The notes: generated by a model not told the origin, from the sequence alone. 64,000 nucleotides of DNA from Sipunculus nudus (GCA_026874595.1 CM049311.1:6919676-6983675); one strand, 5' to 3'; shown: positions 10,740 through 23,549, counted from the stretch's first letter. Program-made: numbers and translations.

Positions 10740-12030
10740 GAATAATATACCATATGCCTTATCGTACTAATGCCATTATTGAGACATGCAGAGCAGTGAG
10801 CTTGCCTCCAATTCTACTCAAATAAAGATAGCATGAGAATTCGCATCCTTACCCCTTATGGGTAAACATATGTACGGCCTTATCATTTTTTTCTGAGAAT
10901 ATTTATTTTCAGAGGACATGATTGTAGACTCTCTTAAGCCAGAGTGAATGTTTAGGTAAAATCATACACTCCAGCAAATTTTTCTGACTATTACCCAGCA
11001 AAAGATTTGTCTGCAAATGTTGGACGACAATTTATTATCACTTAATTTTCAATGGTATAGCTATGCTTAATCTGTGCGTCGCTGGAACATTGCAAACGCA
11101 GTATAAACCAGTCAAAGACATCGGTTCCGTGGCAATCTTAATAGTTAGAACGGTAGGCAAGGGATATTAGCTGTTTCCTCTACGGACCTGTCCTCCTGGG
11201 AATTTTACAGTACTAGTTGGCCCTTGCCTCTTCACGGAAGGGATGGAAATGTCCCAACAGGGTTATATGGGTCGTATGGTATGGTAACAACTTTTTTCCG
11301 TGATCTATATATAAATAATATATTTAGACCACTTCTAATACTTAAGCCGAGCCCCTGTAAGGATGGACTAGGGAACTTGGCTAGTCTACCTGGCATGCCT
11401 TGCTCTTCTTGACATCTGATCAATAACCAGCAGCAAGCCTCGTAGGAAATTTATGTCATCCATATAATTGGAGATGTCGAGTGGAAGCGTGAGGGATTAC
11501 CGCTATCTGATCCCACATTAATATCCCCCCAAAAAACCGCAAGTTCCATCTGTGTTAATATAATTCCTGTTCCAGTTCTCTCCGGGCATATTTTATACCT
11601 GCCACAAGCAAACCACAATCAACGTCACGCTCAGACCGTGAATGTCACTTCCGTTAGCCCCCTCATTTGTTAACCAAGATAGCAAGAGTAATAAACAGTT
11701 TTAAGGGCCATCAATTGAATTATACTTCAATTCGCAAACTATACGACACCAGTAATGTCGTAAAAAGATACCAAAACCAAGTTGTTTTAGGCGGAGGGGT
11801 ATTTCTTATCCCCCGGATCAAAGTATTTGTTTCAGCCGGAGTGACCTTTATATCTCATTAATGAATGCCAGCTGCAAATTTTAACATCATTTCAAGGCTA
11901 TCTTTGATGCTTTGTTTTACAGGCATTCATGTTGGAAGAAGTATTAGCCATTAAAAACATGGGTAATGCTCATGTTTTATAATTGCGATGAAACCCTGGC
12001 GCTTAAAAGAGTTGAATCATCCATTCTTTG
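10740..12030. repeat. Array unit copy (E unit, a type)
   Basis: Collinear with 1160-2640, 14090-15350 and 23560-24560. It is the clearest partner of the 14.1-15.3 kb copy, sharing for example 'gacatgcag.gcagtgag.c', 'aaatgtcccaac.gggttatatggg', 'ccatataattggagat.tc.agtggaagc' and 'tgatgtctaaag'-like strings. Confidence 0.75.
11095..11330 (-). pseudogene. Block E copy (a type), minus strand
   Basis: Minus-strand frames read PTSTVKFPGGQV (equivalent to PTCTVNIPEGQV at 1.7 kb) and, downstream in another frame, IATEPMSLTGLYCVC then V-P-A-T-H. The equivalent peptides at 23.6 kb are DPMFLTGLYTF and at 1.6 kb NPLFLTGL, A-L-S-A-T-H. A frame shift separates the two halves. Confidence 0.45.
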
Positions 12031-12299
12031 TAAATTGTGACAAAATTATTTGACAAAAATAAATATTTTTTTTTTTCTATTGAGGCCATCTATCTCTCGG
12101 AGATATGGAGGCTCGGAGACGACAAGAGTAAAGAAAAATATTACTAAACCTTGAAGAAGTAAAAATTTACTACGATTAACTAACTCATTCCCCCAACTAA
12201 CTAACTCGTTCCCACGAATTATTATCGCGTGCGCACGACTTACTGATGCCTTAATCACAAACAACCTACGATTTTTGCTGTCGTACGATTTCAGCGTAG

Positions 12300-13000
12300 G
12301 ATTCGGTTGTGGAGATCGATTTAACCATTCATATATTCGTGTTCATTGTTAAAACGCTTGGCCCCTTATTTTAAGAAAATACTGCTAATAAAATCAGCTT
12401 GCGTTTTAATGACACATTAAAAGGGCAAGATGTAAACTGAGTGTATATGAAAAAAATCCTACTGGAAGAGGACTACTTCATCTGGAAATTGAAACCTTTG
12501 GTAAGCACACCCAGTAGCCAGGTGTTTTGGATGAGTTTGGCAAATTTTAGACCTGGATAATTGTAAACCCAAGCTAAGTCTTAACATCCAATAATTCTTT
12601 AATTACACCCTTAAAAAATAAAAAACCCTACATAGAATGTGTAAATAAGGTTAATGATTCACACATACCATTACCTTACTATATTGAAGAACTTATTCCA
12701 TGGACAAACTTGGGGTATGGATACAATACCAATGTTTTCATCAACTGTAAAATGTCCAACCATAATCAATTAATCATTAAGATCAGTATTCTCCTGTGGA
12801 TACTCTATATAGATTGTAGTGTTTGGTTGTCTAGGGAGAGTGGTTTTTTTCAGATTTGATCTTGTCCTGAACAGAGACACCTTAATCCGTTCATGTATAT
12901 ATGAATTAGATGAGATGCTTACAATCTTCGTTCTTCATAATAAGGTGGCCTGTACTGTACACACCATAGCTTTATAACCAAACTGATAAGTGCTTTACTG
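12300..13000. other. No gene seen
   Basis: AT-rich sequence between two array units, without a long or conserved reading frame on either strand. Confidence 0.5.
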
Positions 13001-13009
13001 CGTTTTAAA

Positions 13010-14060
13010 CGTTACTTACAATACACATTGGCCGGGACCTTTAATTTCTTCCTTTGGTGACTGCAAGGATTGTTCGATTATTCGATAACATAAATGATTG
13101 GTTGTTTTTCATAGCAGTTAAATCAATTGAATTTTCATGTCAGCATCATGAGAAACGGTTACTTTGCATTGTGCATATGCAAAGAAGTCATATTATAGGA
13201 GAAAATTATATCACACAGTTATGTTAGAACCGTCAAGAAGACCAGTCACAAATGTGCAACACATTTTGTAACTGATCCTTGCTGAGTACATGCAGTCAGT
13301 AAAAAAACCTTGACTTACGGGACTTCCGAAAGTATACGTGATGTTGTTAGTGCTCGTTTTGAAATCAGCCAAGGTGATAGTGATAGATTGTATGCATGTG
13401 TCCACCAAGTTTTCTTATGACATAGAAAATTAAGTAACCGTTTAATAGAAGATCATTGCCTACGTTTTCATTCATGTGATCTGAAAACGAAATACTAACA
13501 CTCAACCTTAGTCAACCAAAACATCATTAATTCACCACAACATCTCGTAACATCTATCGTTATTTCTTCCACCGATGGTGTCATGTGAATCATATTAGGT
13601 ATTATTAGTGCACTAATAAATTGAAGAATTTAACATATCTTGTTTATCAAAGCCTCGATAATTGAACTTAAGTAACACTAATGTATACATTTACCCTTAC
13701 CTGACTTATAAAACTCAAAATGTAAATATTTGTTTATTTTGTACAGCAATATTGCTTGACAAAATGATATTAAAATGATGGTATACTCTTTGTAGGAATA
13801 ACGGCGTTGCTGTCCGACAGTTTCGACGAAGCAGCCAAGTCATTTGAGCATTATGACAGACTAGCACAGCAACACACCATTCAACCCGCGCACGTGATTT
13901 GCCAGTATTATCAATCACGTGTTGTCCATGTCACTTGACGTGCAGGAGGCCACGAATTTCATTGCTTCTTAGCACTTAAAAGCAATTTGATTATGTACTA
14001 TGATGTTATAAATGATTTATCCACTCGCTGATAAATGAAGACGAAGCACCAATGAGGTAA
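13010..14060. repeat. Block H unit, copy 2 of the direct duplication
   Basis: Partner of 9225-10420, offset about 3.75 kb. The HNAQMT frame, the paired CACGTG sites and the flanking sequence are all retained. Confidence 0.75.
13715..13918 (-). pseudogene. Block H copy, minus-strand ORF with HNAQMT motif
   Basis: An open minus-strand frame of 67 codons contains WCVAVLVCHNAQMT, an RR pair, and FNIILSSNIA near its end. It aligns in frame to the 10.0-kb copy. The middle part (SDSNAVLP there, TATPLFLQ here) is out of register, which indicates one or two compensating indels. Product unknown. Confidence 0.4.
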
Positions 14061-14089
14061 AAATCTTGGCTAAAAATCAGCTGTAAATA

Positions 14090-15350
14090 ACATACATCAT
14101 GCTCCTCATCGTAGTAATGCCATTGGCGAGACATGCAGCGCAGTGAGCCTGCCTCGAATCCTACTGAAATAGACATCACATCAGTATTTACATCCTATTC
14201 CCTGATTGATAAAAATTTGATGATTTTGCACGGCCTTACTATTTTCTTAAGTAAATTAATTTCTAAATGATGTGATGGGCAAATCCTCTTGATGGAGGGT
14301 AATAGTTCGGGCTAATGCATACGGCAATCCAATAATTACTTAAGACCAATACCCGACCAATCTTATCACATATGTCAGCGGATTTGGGACGACACCTTAT
14401 TATTACTTAAGGTATCAAGGGTACAGCTACGTTTTATCTGACGCGAAGAAGTCGGAAACATTCTATCACCCAATCAGAGACATGGGTTCCTTGAACACTT
14501 TATTGTTAGAACATAGGCACGGGGAAATCGCTGTTTACTCTGCGGACCTGTCCTCTTGGGATATTTTCAGTTCGATTTGGCCATTGCATATTCCAGGAGG
14601 AGATGGAAATGTCCCAACTGGGTTATATGGGATGTGTGGTGTGAGTTTCTTATTCTTGAACATATCTATATAATAGATAATAATATGTAAAGAATGGACC
14701 AGGGAACTTGCGTTTTTTTCCTGGCATTCCTTGTTCTACGTGATGTCCGGTCAATAGCGAACACTATTCCTCTCAGGAAATTTATGCTGTCCATATAATT
14801 GGAGATATCAAGTGGAAGCATGAGATATTACCGCTTCCTGATCACACATTAATATTCCAATAAAGAAACCTGCAAGTTCCGTTTGTGTCAATATATTTCC
14901 TGTTCCAGTTCACAAAGGGAATATTTCATACTGCCATCAGTAAAACACAATCTACGTCACGTTCAGACCTTGAATGCCACTCTCGTTGGCAGCCTCATTT
15001 GTTAATGAGGATTATCCAACAATTTACAAAATAGCAAGCATCATTGATGTCGTAAAGATATCAAGCTCCATTTGTTTAAGTCGATGGGTTGTTTTTATCT
15101 ACTGGATCAAAATATTTTTTTACGCCGGAGGGACCGTTACATCTCCTTAATAAATGTGAGCAGGAACGTTTAAAATAAGTCCAAGGCTGTCTCTGATGCT
15201 TTGTTTTATAGGCATAATTAAGCAAGTTATATTAGAAGGTGTATTTGCCGTTATAACAATGAGCTTTATAATTGCGAAGATATCCTGGCCTTAAAAGCGT
15301 TGAAACATGCAATCTTTGAACACTGTTCGGAAAAAACTTAGTGTTCTCAC
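14090..15350. repeat. Array unit copy (E unit, a type)
   Basis: Collinear with 10740-12030 and 1160-2640. It includes 'gagacatgcagcgcagtgag', 'ggagatggaaatgtcccaac' and 'gtccaaggctgtctctgatg'. Confidence 0.75.
14450..14680 (-). pseudogene. Block E copy (a type), minus strand
   Basis: The minus strand reads WPNRTENIPRGQVRR and, in another frame, VFKEPMSLIG followed at once by two stops. The motif spacing equals that of the 1.7- and 11.2-kb copies. This is one of the more damaged copies. Confidence 0.4.
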
Positions 15351-15660
15351 ACAAAGTTTCATATCCAGGAAATCTTTCAAGTAAGCATCTTTGGCAAACC
15401 CGCTTCATTTAAAATCAACTTATAATCCATTATCATGTCAAACCCGGCTGGAGCGTTAAATCTGATGGTATTTGTTTTTAAGAAATGTAATTAAATTTTC
15501 ATTTGATATTTTTAGTATTTTTTTTCATTACAGATATATATATATATAATCATATACATACAATCGATATCATATCGAAATATATTTATAATCCAAATAA
15601 CAGCAAACCAGATTTTAACGAGATAATATTTAACTACATGACAATATCATAAAGGCCTCT

Positions 15661-15840
15661 GTGCCAGTTTAAAATTTTTATTTACTTTTGAGGTCTAAAA
15701 TATTAGCGCTAGTTTTAAAATTTTAATTAATTTTGAGGTATAAAAGATTAGTGCCAGTTTTAAAATTTTATTAACTTTTGAGGTATAAAATATTTGTGCC
15801 AGTTTTAAAATTCTATTTACTTTTGAAGTTTAAAATATAA
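15661..15840 (+). repeat. 45-bp tandem repeat, four units
   Basis: The unit starts 'gtgccagttttaaaatttt' and continues 'tacttttgaggtataaaat.tta'. Starts lie at 15661, 15706, 15751 and 15796, exactly 45 bp apart. The equivalent site of the 23.6-kb array unit (24815-24860) holds only one unit, so the expansion is local to this copy. Confidence 0.9.
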
Positions 15841-15849
15841 GTTAATTAA

Positions 15850-16660
15850 TAAAAAATTTAAACCATTTCGTTAAATTTTAATCAAATGATCGGCTTTGCC
15901 AATAGGCTATTTTCATTAATATCCTGATTTGTTTATTTTGGTTGGATTGTTTGTTACTAAATGATTGCTTGAGCAATCGATCTTTGTCTTAATTAAATGA
16001 TATTTGTTCCCTTCTCTGTACTGCCGCAAACTGTTTATTATATTACGATTATTATATAATAAAAGAAAACCGTGCACACATTTCTCTCGGCTTTTTATAA
16101 TATCTTTCCTGAGCTTAGGTGCCACAAAGTTTAAGCAGGATCCAGAGAGCTCCCTTGTGCCCGCATTGAGTGGGGTAAGTGAGCGAACCAGACAGGCAAT
16201 CGACAGTTTCTGTGATTTTCTATTGATTATAATTTTTCTAATTAACCTGATTTCAGCGCAACTTATATCTAAGCAATTCACAATCCTTTCTTCGCCTCCT
16301 TGTTTGACGACTTTAGCATACCAACCTATCACCTGCCAAACAATGTTACGTTATATCTACTGTGTTACCTTGTCCAAAGTTAGCATTTTGTAAAAACTTC
16401 TATGTATGCTGTGTTGTCCATTCTGAATCGAATTTGATTAGCCCTCCTATTAATATAGTGCTATTGTATAGGACTACTTTTTCTCAGCTTTTTTTTTTTA
16501 AGAAGTTCAAGCCTTTTTGTTTATTTTGTTGAGAAATAGTGATTGGTGATATACATGAATACAAAAGTCCAGTGTTATAATATTGGCGGGTTTCTTGATA
16601 CATTAAAATTTCACACATACAAAAGAATATCCATTACTTGATGTAAGAGATTCCCTCGCT
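15850..16660. other. Two overlapping ORFs on opposite strands, neither supported
   Basis: A 129-codon plus-strand ORF (16004-16393) and a 138-codon minus-strand ORF (15916-16332) overlap almost completely. I found no other copy in the window that could choose between them, and neither resembles a family I know. Given the minus-strand bias of the array the minus frame is slightly favoured, but both may be chance. Confidence 0.25.
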
Positions 16661-16689
16661 GTTCGAAATAGATCAGCACTCAAAGCCGG

Positions 16690-16900
16690 ATATATGTAGG
16701 TCGTTGGAACAAGTGGTTGATTTATCGGGCTGATAAGAGAATTTTACCTTTGACATCCGACAGAATCGGTGTCGGGAAATTATTTTCTCTTTCAGCGAAT
16801 TCTGATAAATAGTATAAAACATTATCGTCGGTATAGTAAGAACGGGGGAACGACATTTGTTTTGATGCCATGGGCTTCCTGGTCATGATACTTCTTAAAA
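16690..16900. repeat. Array sub-block shared with 3600-3770
   Basis: Shared strings are 'ttacctt', 'cagaatcggtgtcggga/aaatt', 'tataaa' and 'cgacatttgt', in the same order and spacing. Confidence 0.55.
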
Positions 16901-17051
16901 TGGCGGCTATGTAGCTACCCAGTTGCGCCAGGTCCGAGGATCGAGGTTAAAAAAATAAAGCAAATGGGGAAACAAGAAACATCATATCAGTCGTCAACAA
17001 CATGACCTTATATAGATATCCGATACAGATAAAACGTCGTACAACACGATC

Positions 17052-17052
<1 letters not shown>

Positions 17053-17102
<50 letters not shown>
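17053..17102. repeat. (TA)n microsatellite
   Basis: Uninterrupted alternating tract of about 50 bp. Confidence 0.95.
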
Positions 17103-17106
<4 letters not shown>

Positions 17107-17659
17107 AAATGACTGACTGGCTACATTTTAAGTAGCACCAGAAGGGGTATAAGAGTCCCAAAGTTCACTTTAGACTGATGACACTTGTGTATATTTATTG
17201 CTATATAAAGTGATAAGTAATCTATATCACAAATTATATTCAAAGGAGAGGGGTTATTTTCATTTTCCCCCATACATCTTAAGAAATTTGGTATAATTTG
17301 GGAACTACCGCAAAGGCTCTTTCGAAGCGCAATCTATTAGAAAATATGCGGTTGAACTCGGTTCATAAAAAATCCGTTCATGACGAACTTACCACGGTCC
17401 CACAAACCTGTCCCAACCGAGGAACGGGTAATATGCTATACAAGTAACGGTCTGAATATCCTTCTCGGTAAATGAAAAACGTATTTTCACAGAATGGTCA
17501 CCTTCCTGAGAATCATCAAACGTTTGCATGAATCAGACTGCATGGTGCGTGTGCTGAACACTTGCAATTGTACTGATGTCTATAGATTAATCTCACTGAT
17601 ATTGAAGCAATCACAGTTATTTGTCCAAACGTCTCGGTGTAAAAATCAACCTGGTCTAC

Positions 17660-17860
17660 CCGGTATAGGTCACACCTGCTATGTTCACAAAACCTTCAGA
17701 AAGGGTGTCAAGGAATTCAATCTGGCTACTGTAGGATATTTACAATATGGCAGTGATACTCAATGTTATGGCTGGTCAGATAATCTTGTCCTATGCCTTT
17801 GTTTACTGGAATACACCATATGCGGTATCGTTCGTAAATTCGGCAAGAGTGTTCTATGGC
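17660..17860 (-). pseudogene. Minus-strand exon-like end, EY.C....ILQ-stop
   Basis: The minus strand reads SHNIEYHCHIVNILQ and then TAG at 17728-17726. Copy 2 at 26.1 kb reads YLEYQCRCIDILQ and then TGA at 26123-26121. Two different stop codons at the same position, with synonymous or conservative changes before them, suggest a real C terminus. The spacing of C and VNI also resembles the CTVNIPEG stretch of block E, so it may be a relative of that block. Confidence 0.4.
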
Positions 17861-18579
17861 AGATAGTTATTTTTATGTGAAACAATGTCATGCCTTAATT
17901 TCAAAAAGCTCATTTTATGCATTAATTACCAAGAATGTCACTTAACTGCTATTCAACCGGACAGGTTTAAAAGAAACTGGTAGTTGTGCAGTGAATGCGC
18001 CAATAATTCCACCTGAAGCTGTCGGACGCAACACTGAAGAAAGTCTTGTAAGAGATTGTAAGAGCGGGGTATCCGGATTTAAAACCGAAATGCATAATGC
18101 GATACCATGTTCTCATTGATTTGACTATTATGTTTCCTGTTCTTGACCGAGAAGTGGAGTACCTTGGAAACCCTGCTGTGGCTAGCTGTGATTAAGGAGG
18201 AGGAGTTACAGGACAAATGCAGTGTGTACCCACTACGTAAAGGGGTGTGTGGCCTATCACCTGTTTCCTTGAACTAGTCGTTAAAACTGATGATCGGAGG
18301 TCAGGGGTAACTCGTACTTTAAACACATTTGATGCTTCAAGCAACTTTTTTGTACTACCCGTAGACCTCACACATCCAAGCAACTTATTTCAAACCGATA
18401 CACGTTCAGTCTACTCACATTCAGCCGCCAATTTTTCACGACGCATTATGATCAATTTTCGGGGATATATGTCTGACTTATTTACACGTCAGTGTCCGCC
18501 AGCTAGACTGATTGTTAACCCAGCAGAGAGCCATTTTCTGACAGCCTTAATACGTTATCAATATTACTGAGTAATCGTT

Positions 18580-18720
18580 ATTTTTACACAGGAGAGTTTA
18601 CATTTCTAGGTTACCAACGGCACAATCACCAAAGTGATTTATCCTGTACATGTCAATATTGACAGTGAGTTTACCGGGTCATGATTCGACGACCAATGTC
18701 AAGAACTGTATCTCGTTCAG
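18580..18720 (-). pseudogene. Block E copy (c type), minus strand
   Basis: The minus strand reads KLTVNIDMYRIN, then GDCAVGNLEM and stop. Copy 2 at 26.8 kb reads YISVNIDIRTDK, then TCAVDIPHVPDP in the same frame. Position within the unit and the C-A-V core match other E blocks. Confidence 0.4.
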
Positions 18721-19149
18721 GAAAAAAAATTAGAACATACCCGATGTTTCAAGTGAGATCTAGGGAAGATGGACCACAGAACGCAAATAGAGTCATCTAC
18801 GTTTTCTTTTAGCTATCAGCTGAACATTGATCAATATATCTCAATTTAAATATCACCATCAAAAACTCAAAAATGTATAACATATATCACATTACTTCAA
18901 GTGAAAGAATAATAAAGTTATAGTTGTGCTTTTGATATAACGATGTAAAGGGGGTAGCCGAGTTACCCTTTGCAACTGTTTAAATGCCAAAACCCCCATT
19001 TGATCGAAAGTCGGATATCTGTTTTTACATTTGGCGAGATTAAAATGTTTTGTATTGCCAATTCAATCTACCATGAGCAGAATGACTATTCGATTATTTG
19101 AGTCTCTTGGCACTTAAGAAACATGAAAATTCTGCCTAGGTCATTTCTA

Positions 19150-19800
19150 TTTTCAGTCTTAATTATTGAAACCTGGCGCCCTTTTAATACTTGGCAGAAT
19201 CAAATATATGGATTACGCTTGTATTTCGTGAACTGGAGGCTTCACTGCAGTCCATCTTTGTCCATATGAAGGAAGGTGACTCCAGACCTTTATTGAAAAG
19301 CAATCAGCTATAAAGTAAATAATACATTTAAAAGAAATACCGACCATTTTACCTCAGTCTATTTATTTTTCACGGAAACGGCAGAATCGATTAACATATC
19401 AAATACAAATGATTTATTTTTTGGCAACTCATTTTTATTTGATTTTACTGATTACACTACCTATCTAAACGCGCTAACCGTAATCCAAACAGAATTATAT
19501 AAATGTGTCTATTATTAATCTATTATTACTCCTATTATGTCTTGGCAATTTCTATCCCGATCAGATCATGCATTAATGTTTTATTTGGCATCTGGTTCTG
19601 CTCCTGATTTGTCTATTATCTTGAGCAGTTTCAGTTGTTGCCTACAAAGGAAGGGGTTAATACAGTTCATGCCACACACACCTATTACTGGCAAAAGACT
19701 GTCACGGTCCAAGTTACTTTATGCCTTTCAACCCCTCCCTATCCTTCTGAACTTCTATGTCAGCTTGGACGCTCATTCGGCAGAGTTTGTATTAGATTAA
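19150..19800. repeat. Array sub-block, copy of 4450-5010
   Basis: It carries 'attattgaaacctggcgccc', 'cttggcaatttctatcc', 'atgttttatttggcatctgg' and 'gttaatacagttcatgcc'. Confidence 0.6.
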
Positions 19801-19809
19801 TACGTTTTA

Positions 19810-20215
19810 AGAGAATAATTAATCTCTCTCTGATTCTCAATAATTCAAACGAGAATTTAGTACATTCTTTGACAATACTATCAAACAATTTACCTTGTCG
19901 GCACGGTTAATCCTACGGCAAAGCGCGAGTCTTTCAGACCGTGGTATTTGGTAGAGGAAAAAACTCATTTAAAAAATACCCCTCTTTATGTAAAAACCCT
20001 TTCATTAATTTCAGATTGATTGTGCCATGCATGCTTTTATGTCATGGGTTTGCGATATTTTGATTTTTAATTATATTATCTAACTATATAAATACAAAGA
20101 ACTGTCCATTCGTTAGATTAAAGGCATTTTCCTCCTCTGCAATGATGTGAAAAAAGGGACACACGGTTAAGCCGATAGCGATGAAAATAATTGCTCCCCC
20201 CCTTCTCTCTCTCTA

Positions 20216-20269
<54 letters not shown>

Positions 20270-21740
20270 ACGGTAATACTGTTTTTTTTATGTAGATCAT
20301 CTTAAGAGAGAAAGCCCGTAGCTTCAGAACATATCAACCAGAATTCAGCACTGTAGTACTTATCAGTATTTATCTGTTCTGCTTTCATAAAATGTAAAAG
20401 ATACATGTGAAGTCGGTTTTATCACTTTTTATTAAAACTGCGTCCCGTGATCCGGGTACTTGAAGTGGCCAGCATTTCTTTCAAACCAGTCCCTTTTCTG
20501 TGACATTAAAAAAAAATACATGAAGAAGTTTCAGAATTCAGTAACGAGCTTGAGATTAGCCTGGTCAGAGTTCTTTAGTTGCCGTCTGGCAGTCCCTCTT
20601 ACGTAAATGAGTGAATTGAGCAATAGAGCAAGTTCACCGATATCAGCCATCATGCGATGAAGGACTATATTATTTCAAAATTATATTTGCAGTTTTTCCA
20701 TCTAATTATTAAAATTATGATAAAAATATAAATTATAAAAAAATAATGATAATGAACGGTTCACTGTGATCAAAATAAAAATGTTAAAAAAAAGTCATTC
20801 AAAAGATAATACTAAATATTAATGTTAATTTAATATTAACCGTTGTTATTATGAATAAGCCAAAAGGGGTGGTATCTCGTTTACCATATGGAATCACTGA
20901 AGAGTCTCAAACAGCTTTACTTACAACGTATCTTGTACTTTTGCCCGCATTGCCTGGTTGCTTTCCAATGGTCTCAACAAGAATTAACACCGGAAACAGA
21001 CCAAATGGGTTATTAGCTCAGCTGACTCTACTAGTCGATGTCGGTCATCTTTTAGTCCAGCATTTTGGTATTAGATCCGTTACAACTTAAAACTACACAC
21101 TTCTCACATAAAATCAAGAAGGCCTTTGGGGCTTTGGGTTACGGTGACCTATATTCTGCTAGTTTTGGGGCAAAACCATGATTCTGAGTCTGACTGACAA
21201 ATTCCTGTAAGTAGTAATGTAGATTGCATTATATTCACGATATTTAAACGAGATACACCATCTTCACCTTGCAGGATAGTTACGAAATCAACAGAACAGG
21301 AGCAGCTTTTATTTAATCGCATCAGGATTGAATATTATGTTTGTACTCGCAGACATAATGTATGTTACCAAACATATACGCACGGCTGCATCTGTCAGCT
21401 CAAAGTTATTTAATAATAAAGTTTTCCTGGATAAGATTGAAAATTTAACTCGTGGCACTACTTATGCTGGGCTACAACTTAAAGGGTATTTCAATTCTGC
21501 TCTATTATTTCGTCACGCGTTACAAAGCATCATGTACAGATTTGCACATAATGAATGTTAGATCCCTGGCCTATTTGTTGATGCAAAGCAGGTCTCATCA
21601 TTTCACAGTCTCATCATAATGGCATAATGCTTCCGCTTGGACGCTGATTATCAAGCACCAGAATTCTGAGCAAATGTCTACTTGGGGATAAACCATTTCT
21701 AAGATAAAACATATTTCCACGGAGAAACATGTCCTGATTA
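19810..21740. other. No supportable gene
   Basis: AT-rich region with short unconserved ORFs on both strands, including 20851-21090 and 21328-21561 on the plus strand. Neither resembles a known family or another part of the window. Confidence 0.45.
20203..20267 (+). repeat. (CT)n microsatellite
   Basis: Nearly perfect CT tract of about 65 bp. The Arg/Glu-repeat ORF on the other strand is its translation. Confidence 0.95.
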
Positions 21741-21744
21741 ATTA

Positions 21745-21796
<52 letters not shown>

Positions 21797-21800
21797 TATA
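21745..21800. repeat. (TA)n microsatellite
   Basis: Alternating tract broken once by a C near 21791. Confidence 0.95.
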
Positions 21801-22279
21801 AGCGAACATATGGCATAAATATGGCGTTCAATGCCAGTGTGCAATTGATATTAATACATTTACATATATTGAGATGAAATAACCACCTTATATGTATATT
21901 TTGTTGCAAGGCCTTAAAAACGATTCAACAACAAAATCTTTAATTCTTTTAATCACAGTGTATGGGATAACGAGTCACTGTTGGGTAGCCTAAATATATA
22001 GGAACAATCTTGCTTTAGGTATTATTCAGGCTTGAAAAAAAAATAACAATCACAACCTGCAGAATTCGCCAGCGTTTCGACATGATAAGCAGGTAAAACA
22101 GTTTACTAATTAGACATGAAGACATCTACATATTCCCGAGATTAAAATTTGCTCGTGATTCAATCACACTGTCTCATTGTATCACGAGAAAAGAAAATAA
22201 GGCCCTACATGCCCTTTCCAGCATGTTTGCAAGAGCTCATGACATCTTTATTGCGAGGGCTCTATGCACGAGGTATATT

Positions 22280-22560
22280 CTATTTCCTAGAAGATCTTCG
22301 ACCCCCGGGTTTATTTACTGAAAAATGGTTGACGGAGGTGTCTGGAAATGTAACCAGAAAGTTAAATGGTGATGGATCTTTTATTCTGAATCTCAAAACA
22401 TGGTTTCTTCATCAAGAATAAATTGAGAATAATGTTGATCCTTTCAGGCAGCTCCCGGGAAGATTGGACAGTGAACATTCTTCCAGGTGACTCACTTCAA
22501 TCATGGCAGGTTATAAAGTTGTCGGAATAAGGGAAAGAACAACAGAAAACTACATTAATC
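22280..22560 (-). pseudogene. Block E copy (b type), decayed
   Basis: The DNA aligns with 5150-5480 and 28790-29110: 'cccgggtttattta.tg', 'ggaggtgtct', 'gaaatgt.a.c.gaa', 'ctcccgggaag' and 'catggcag'. The minus-strand frame is badly broken here. The plus-strand 90-codon ORF across it is not kept in the other two copies. Confidence 0.4.
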
Positions 22561-23549
22561 TGAAATTAAATTAAACGCTCCCCAAAATAGCTCGTATCTA
22601 CCTTCCAAAAAAAATAATTTGTGCCGCTTACTTGTACCGCTTAATGCAAAGTTTCGTCGGATATTAATGTCAATTAATATATAACAAACCCATTTTTTAT
22701 GCCCTTTGGTGACCTACTTCGTTTTTGTTCCAGCAGTTGGCACTTCTAAAAATGCGTCTTAATAAGATTAACATTGTCGATCTTTCAAAATTTATTCTAG
22801 ACTTACTTTTACACATTGTTATATAGACACAATCTATCAATGTTGTTAACCAGAGCATTAACATGCTGGTGCAACTGTTTAGTTTATTTCATATTTCCCG
22901 ATTGATCTATTTGAGAGTGCCAAAGGCCCCAGGAGTAAGTCAGGTTACATGATGAATTAAACATATAAACCGACGTGTCCAAAGGGGTTCATAATTTTTT
23001 GCATCAAATGTAAATGATACAAAGATGAAATCGTATTGGAACGTGATTATCCTCAGCTGATTCCTTCAATCAATCTTGCTTTTCTGCTTTTTCATTATAT
23101 TCTAGAGTAGAATCTGTCCAAAAAAAAAGAAAATGGGACCAGTATCAAGCCACTCATGAAGACATGATGGATTTTCCACGACATGATAATATCAATTGAT
23201 ATGAACACATCTAATCTTTGCTATATTCAATGATTGTCAGATGTAATCTGCGTTCATCAGATATGGGACTTAAGGAATGCCCATAGGGTTAGATCAGCAT
23301 GTACATTATAACTGTTATCCACTAAGTAGACTTGCTATCTACGGATAATGATAGTAGTGGTAGGTCATGATGCCAACTCCATTGTGATAGAAATGTTGGG
23401 AGAAGGTTTGACGACACGCTCCTTACCTCAACAACTCATTCGAGCCTAGAAAACATTCAGAATTTTGCTGATGCTTCAAGGCATTGTGACGTAAAAATAC
23501 GTCCACTTAATAAAAAGTGATGGTTCTCGAGAAATCATTTTCTTTCATA

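Larger units (their letters stand above)
17490..18830. repeat. Array unit of c type, copy 1 (copy 2 at 25980-26990)
   Basis: The pair is collinear over more than 1 kb. Both carry 'ataggtc.cacctg', 'ggcactgatact', 'gagcgggttatcc', 'gcataatgc..taccat', 'ttattgat.t', 'agagat' strings, 'ctgacagccttaat.cgtta', 'tgatttatcc.t' and 'atgtcaatattgacag'. The 128-codon plus-strand ORF (17494-17880) is not kept in copy 2 beyond short stretches. Confidence 0.75.

Noticed and set aside
15916-16393. Overlapping 138- and 129-codon ORFs on opposite strands as genes
   Set aside because: No family resemblance and no second copy to support either, so left as an unsupported region.
17494-17880. 128-codon plus-strand ORF
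   Set aside because: Partly mirrored in frame at 26.0 kb, but that copy needs a 15-G run and lacks the first and last thirds. The minus-strand reading with a shared stop position explains the pair better. Not fully excluded.
20118-20300. Minus-strand ORF with an Arg-Glu repeat
   Set aside because: Translation of the (CT)n microsatellite.
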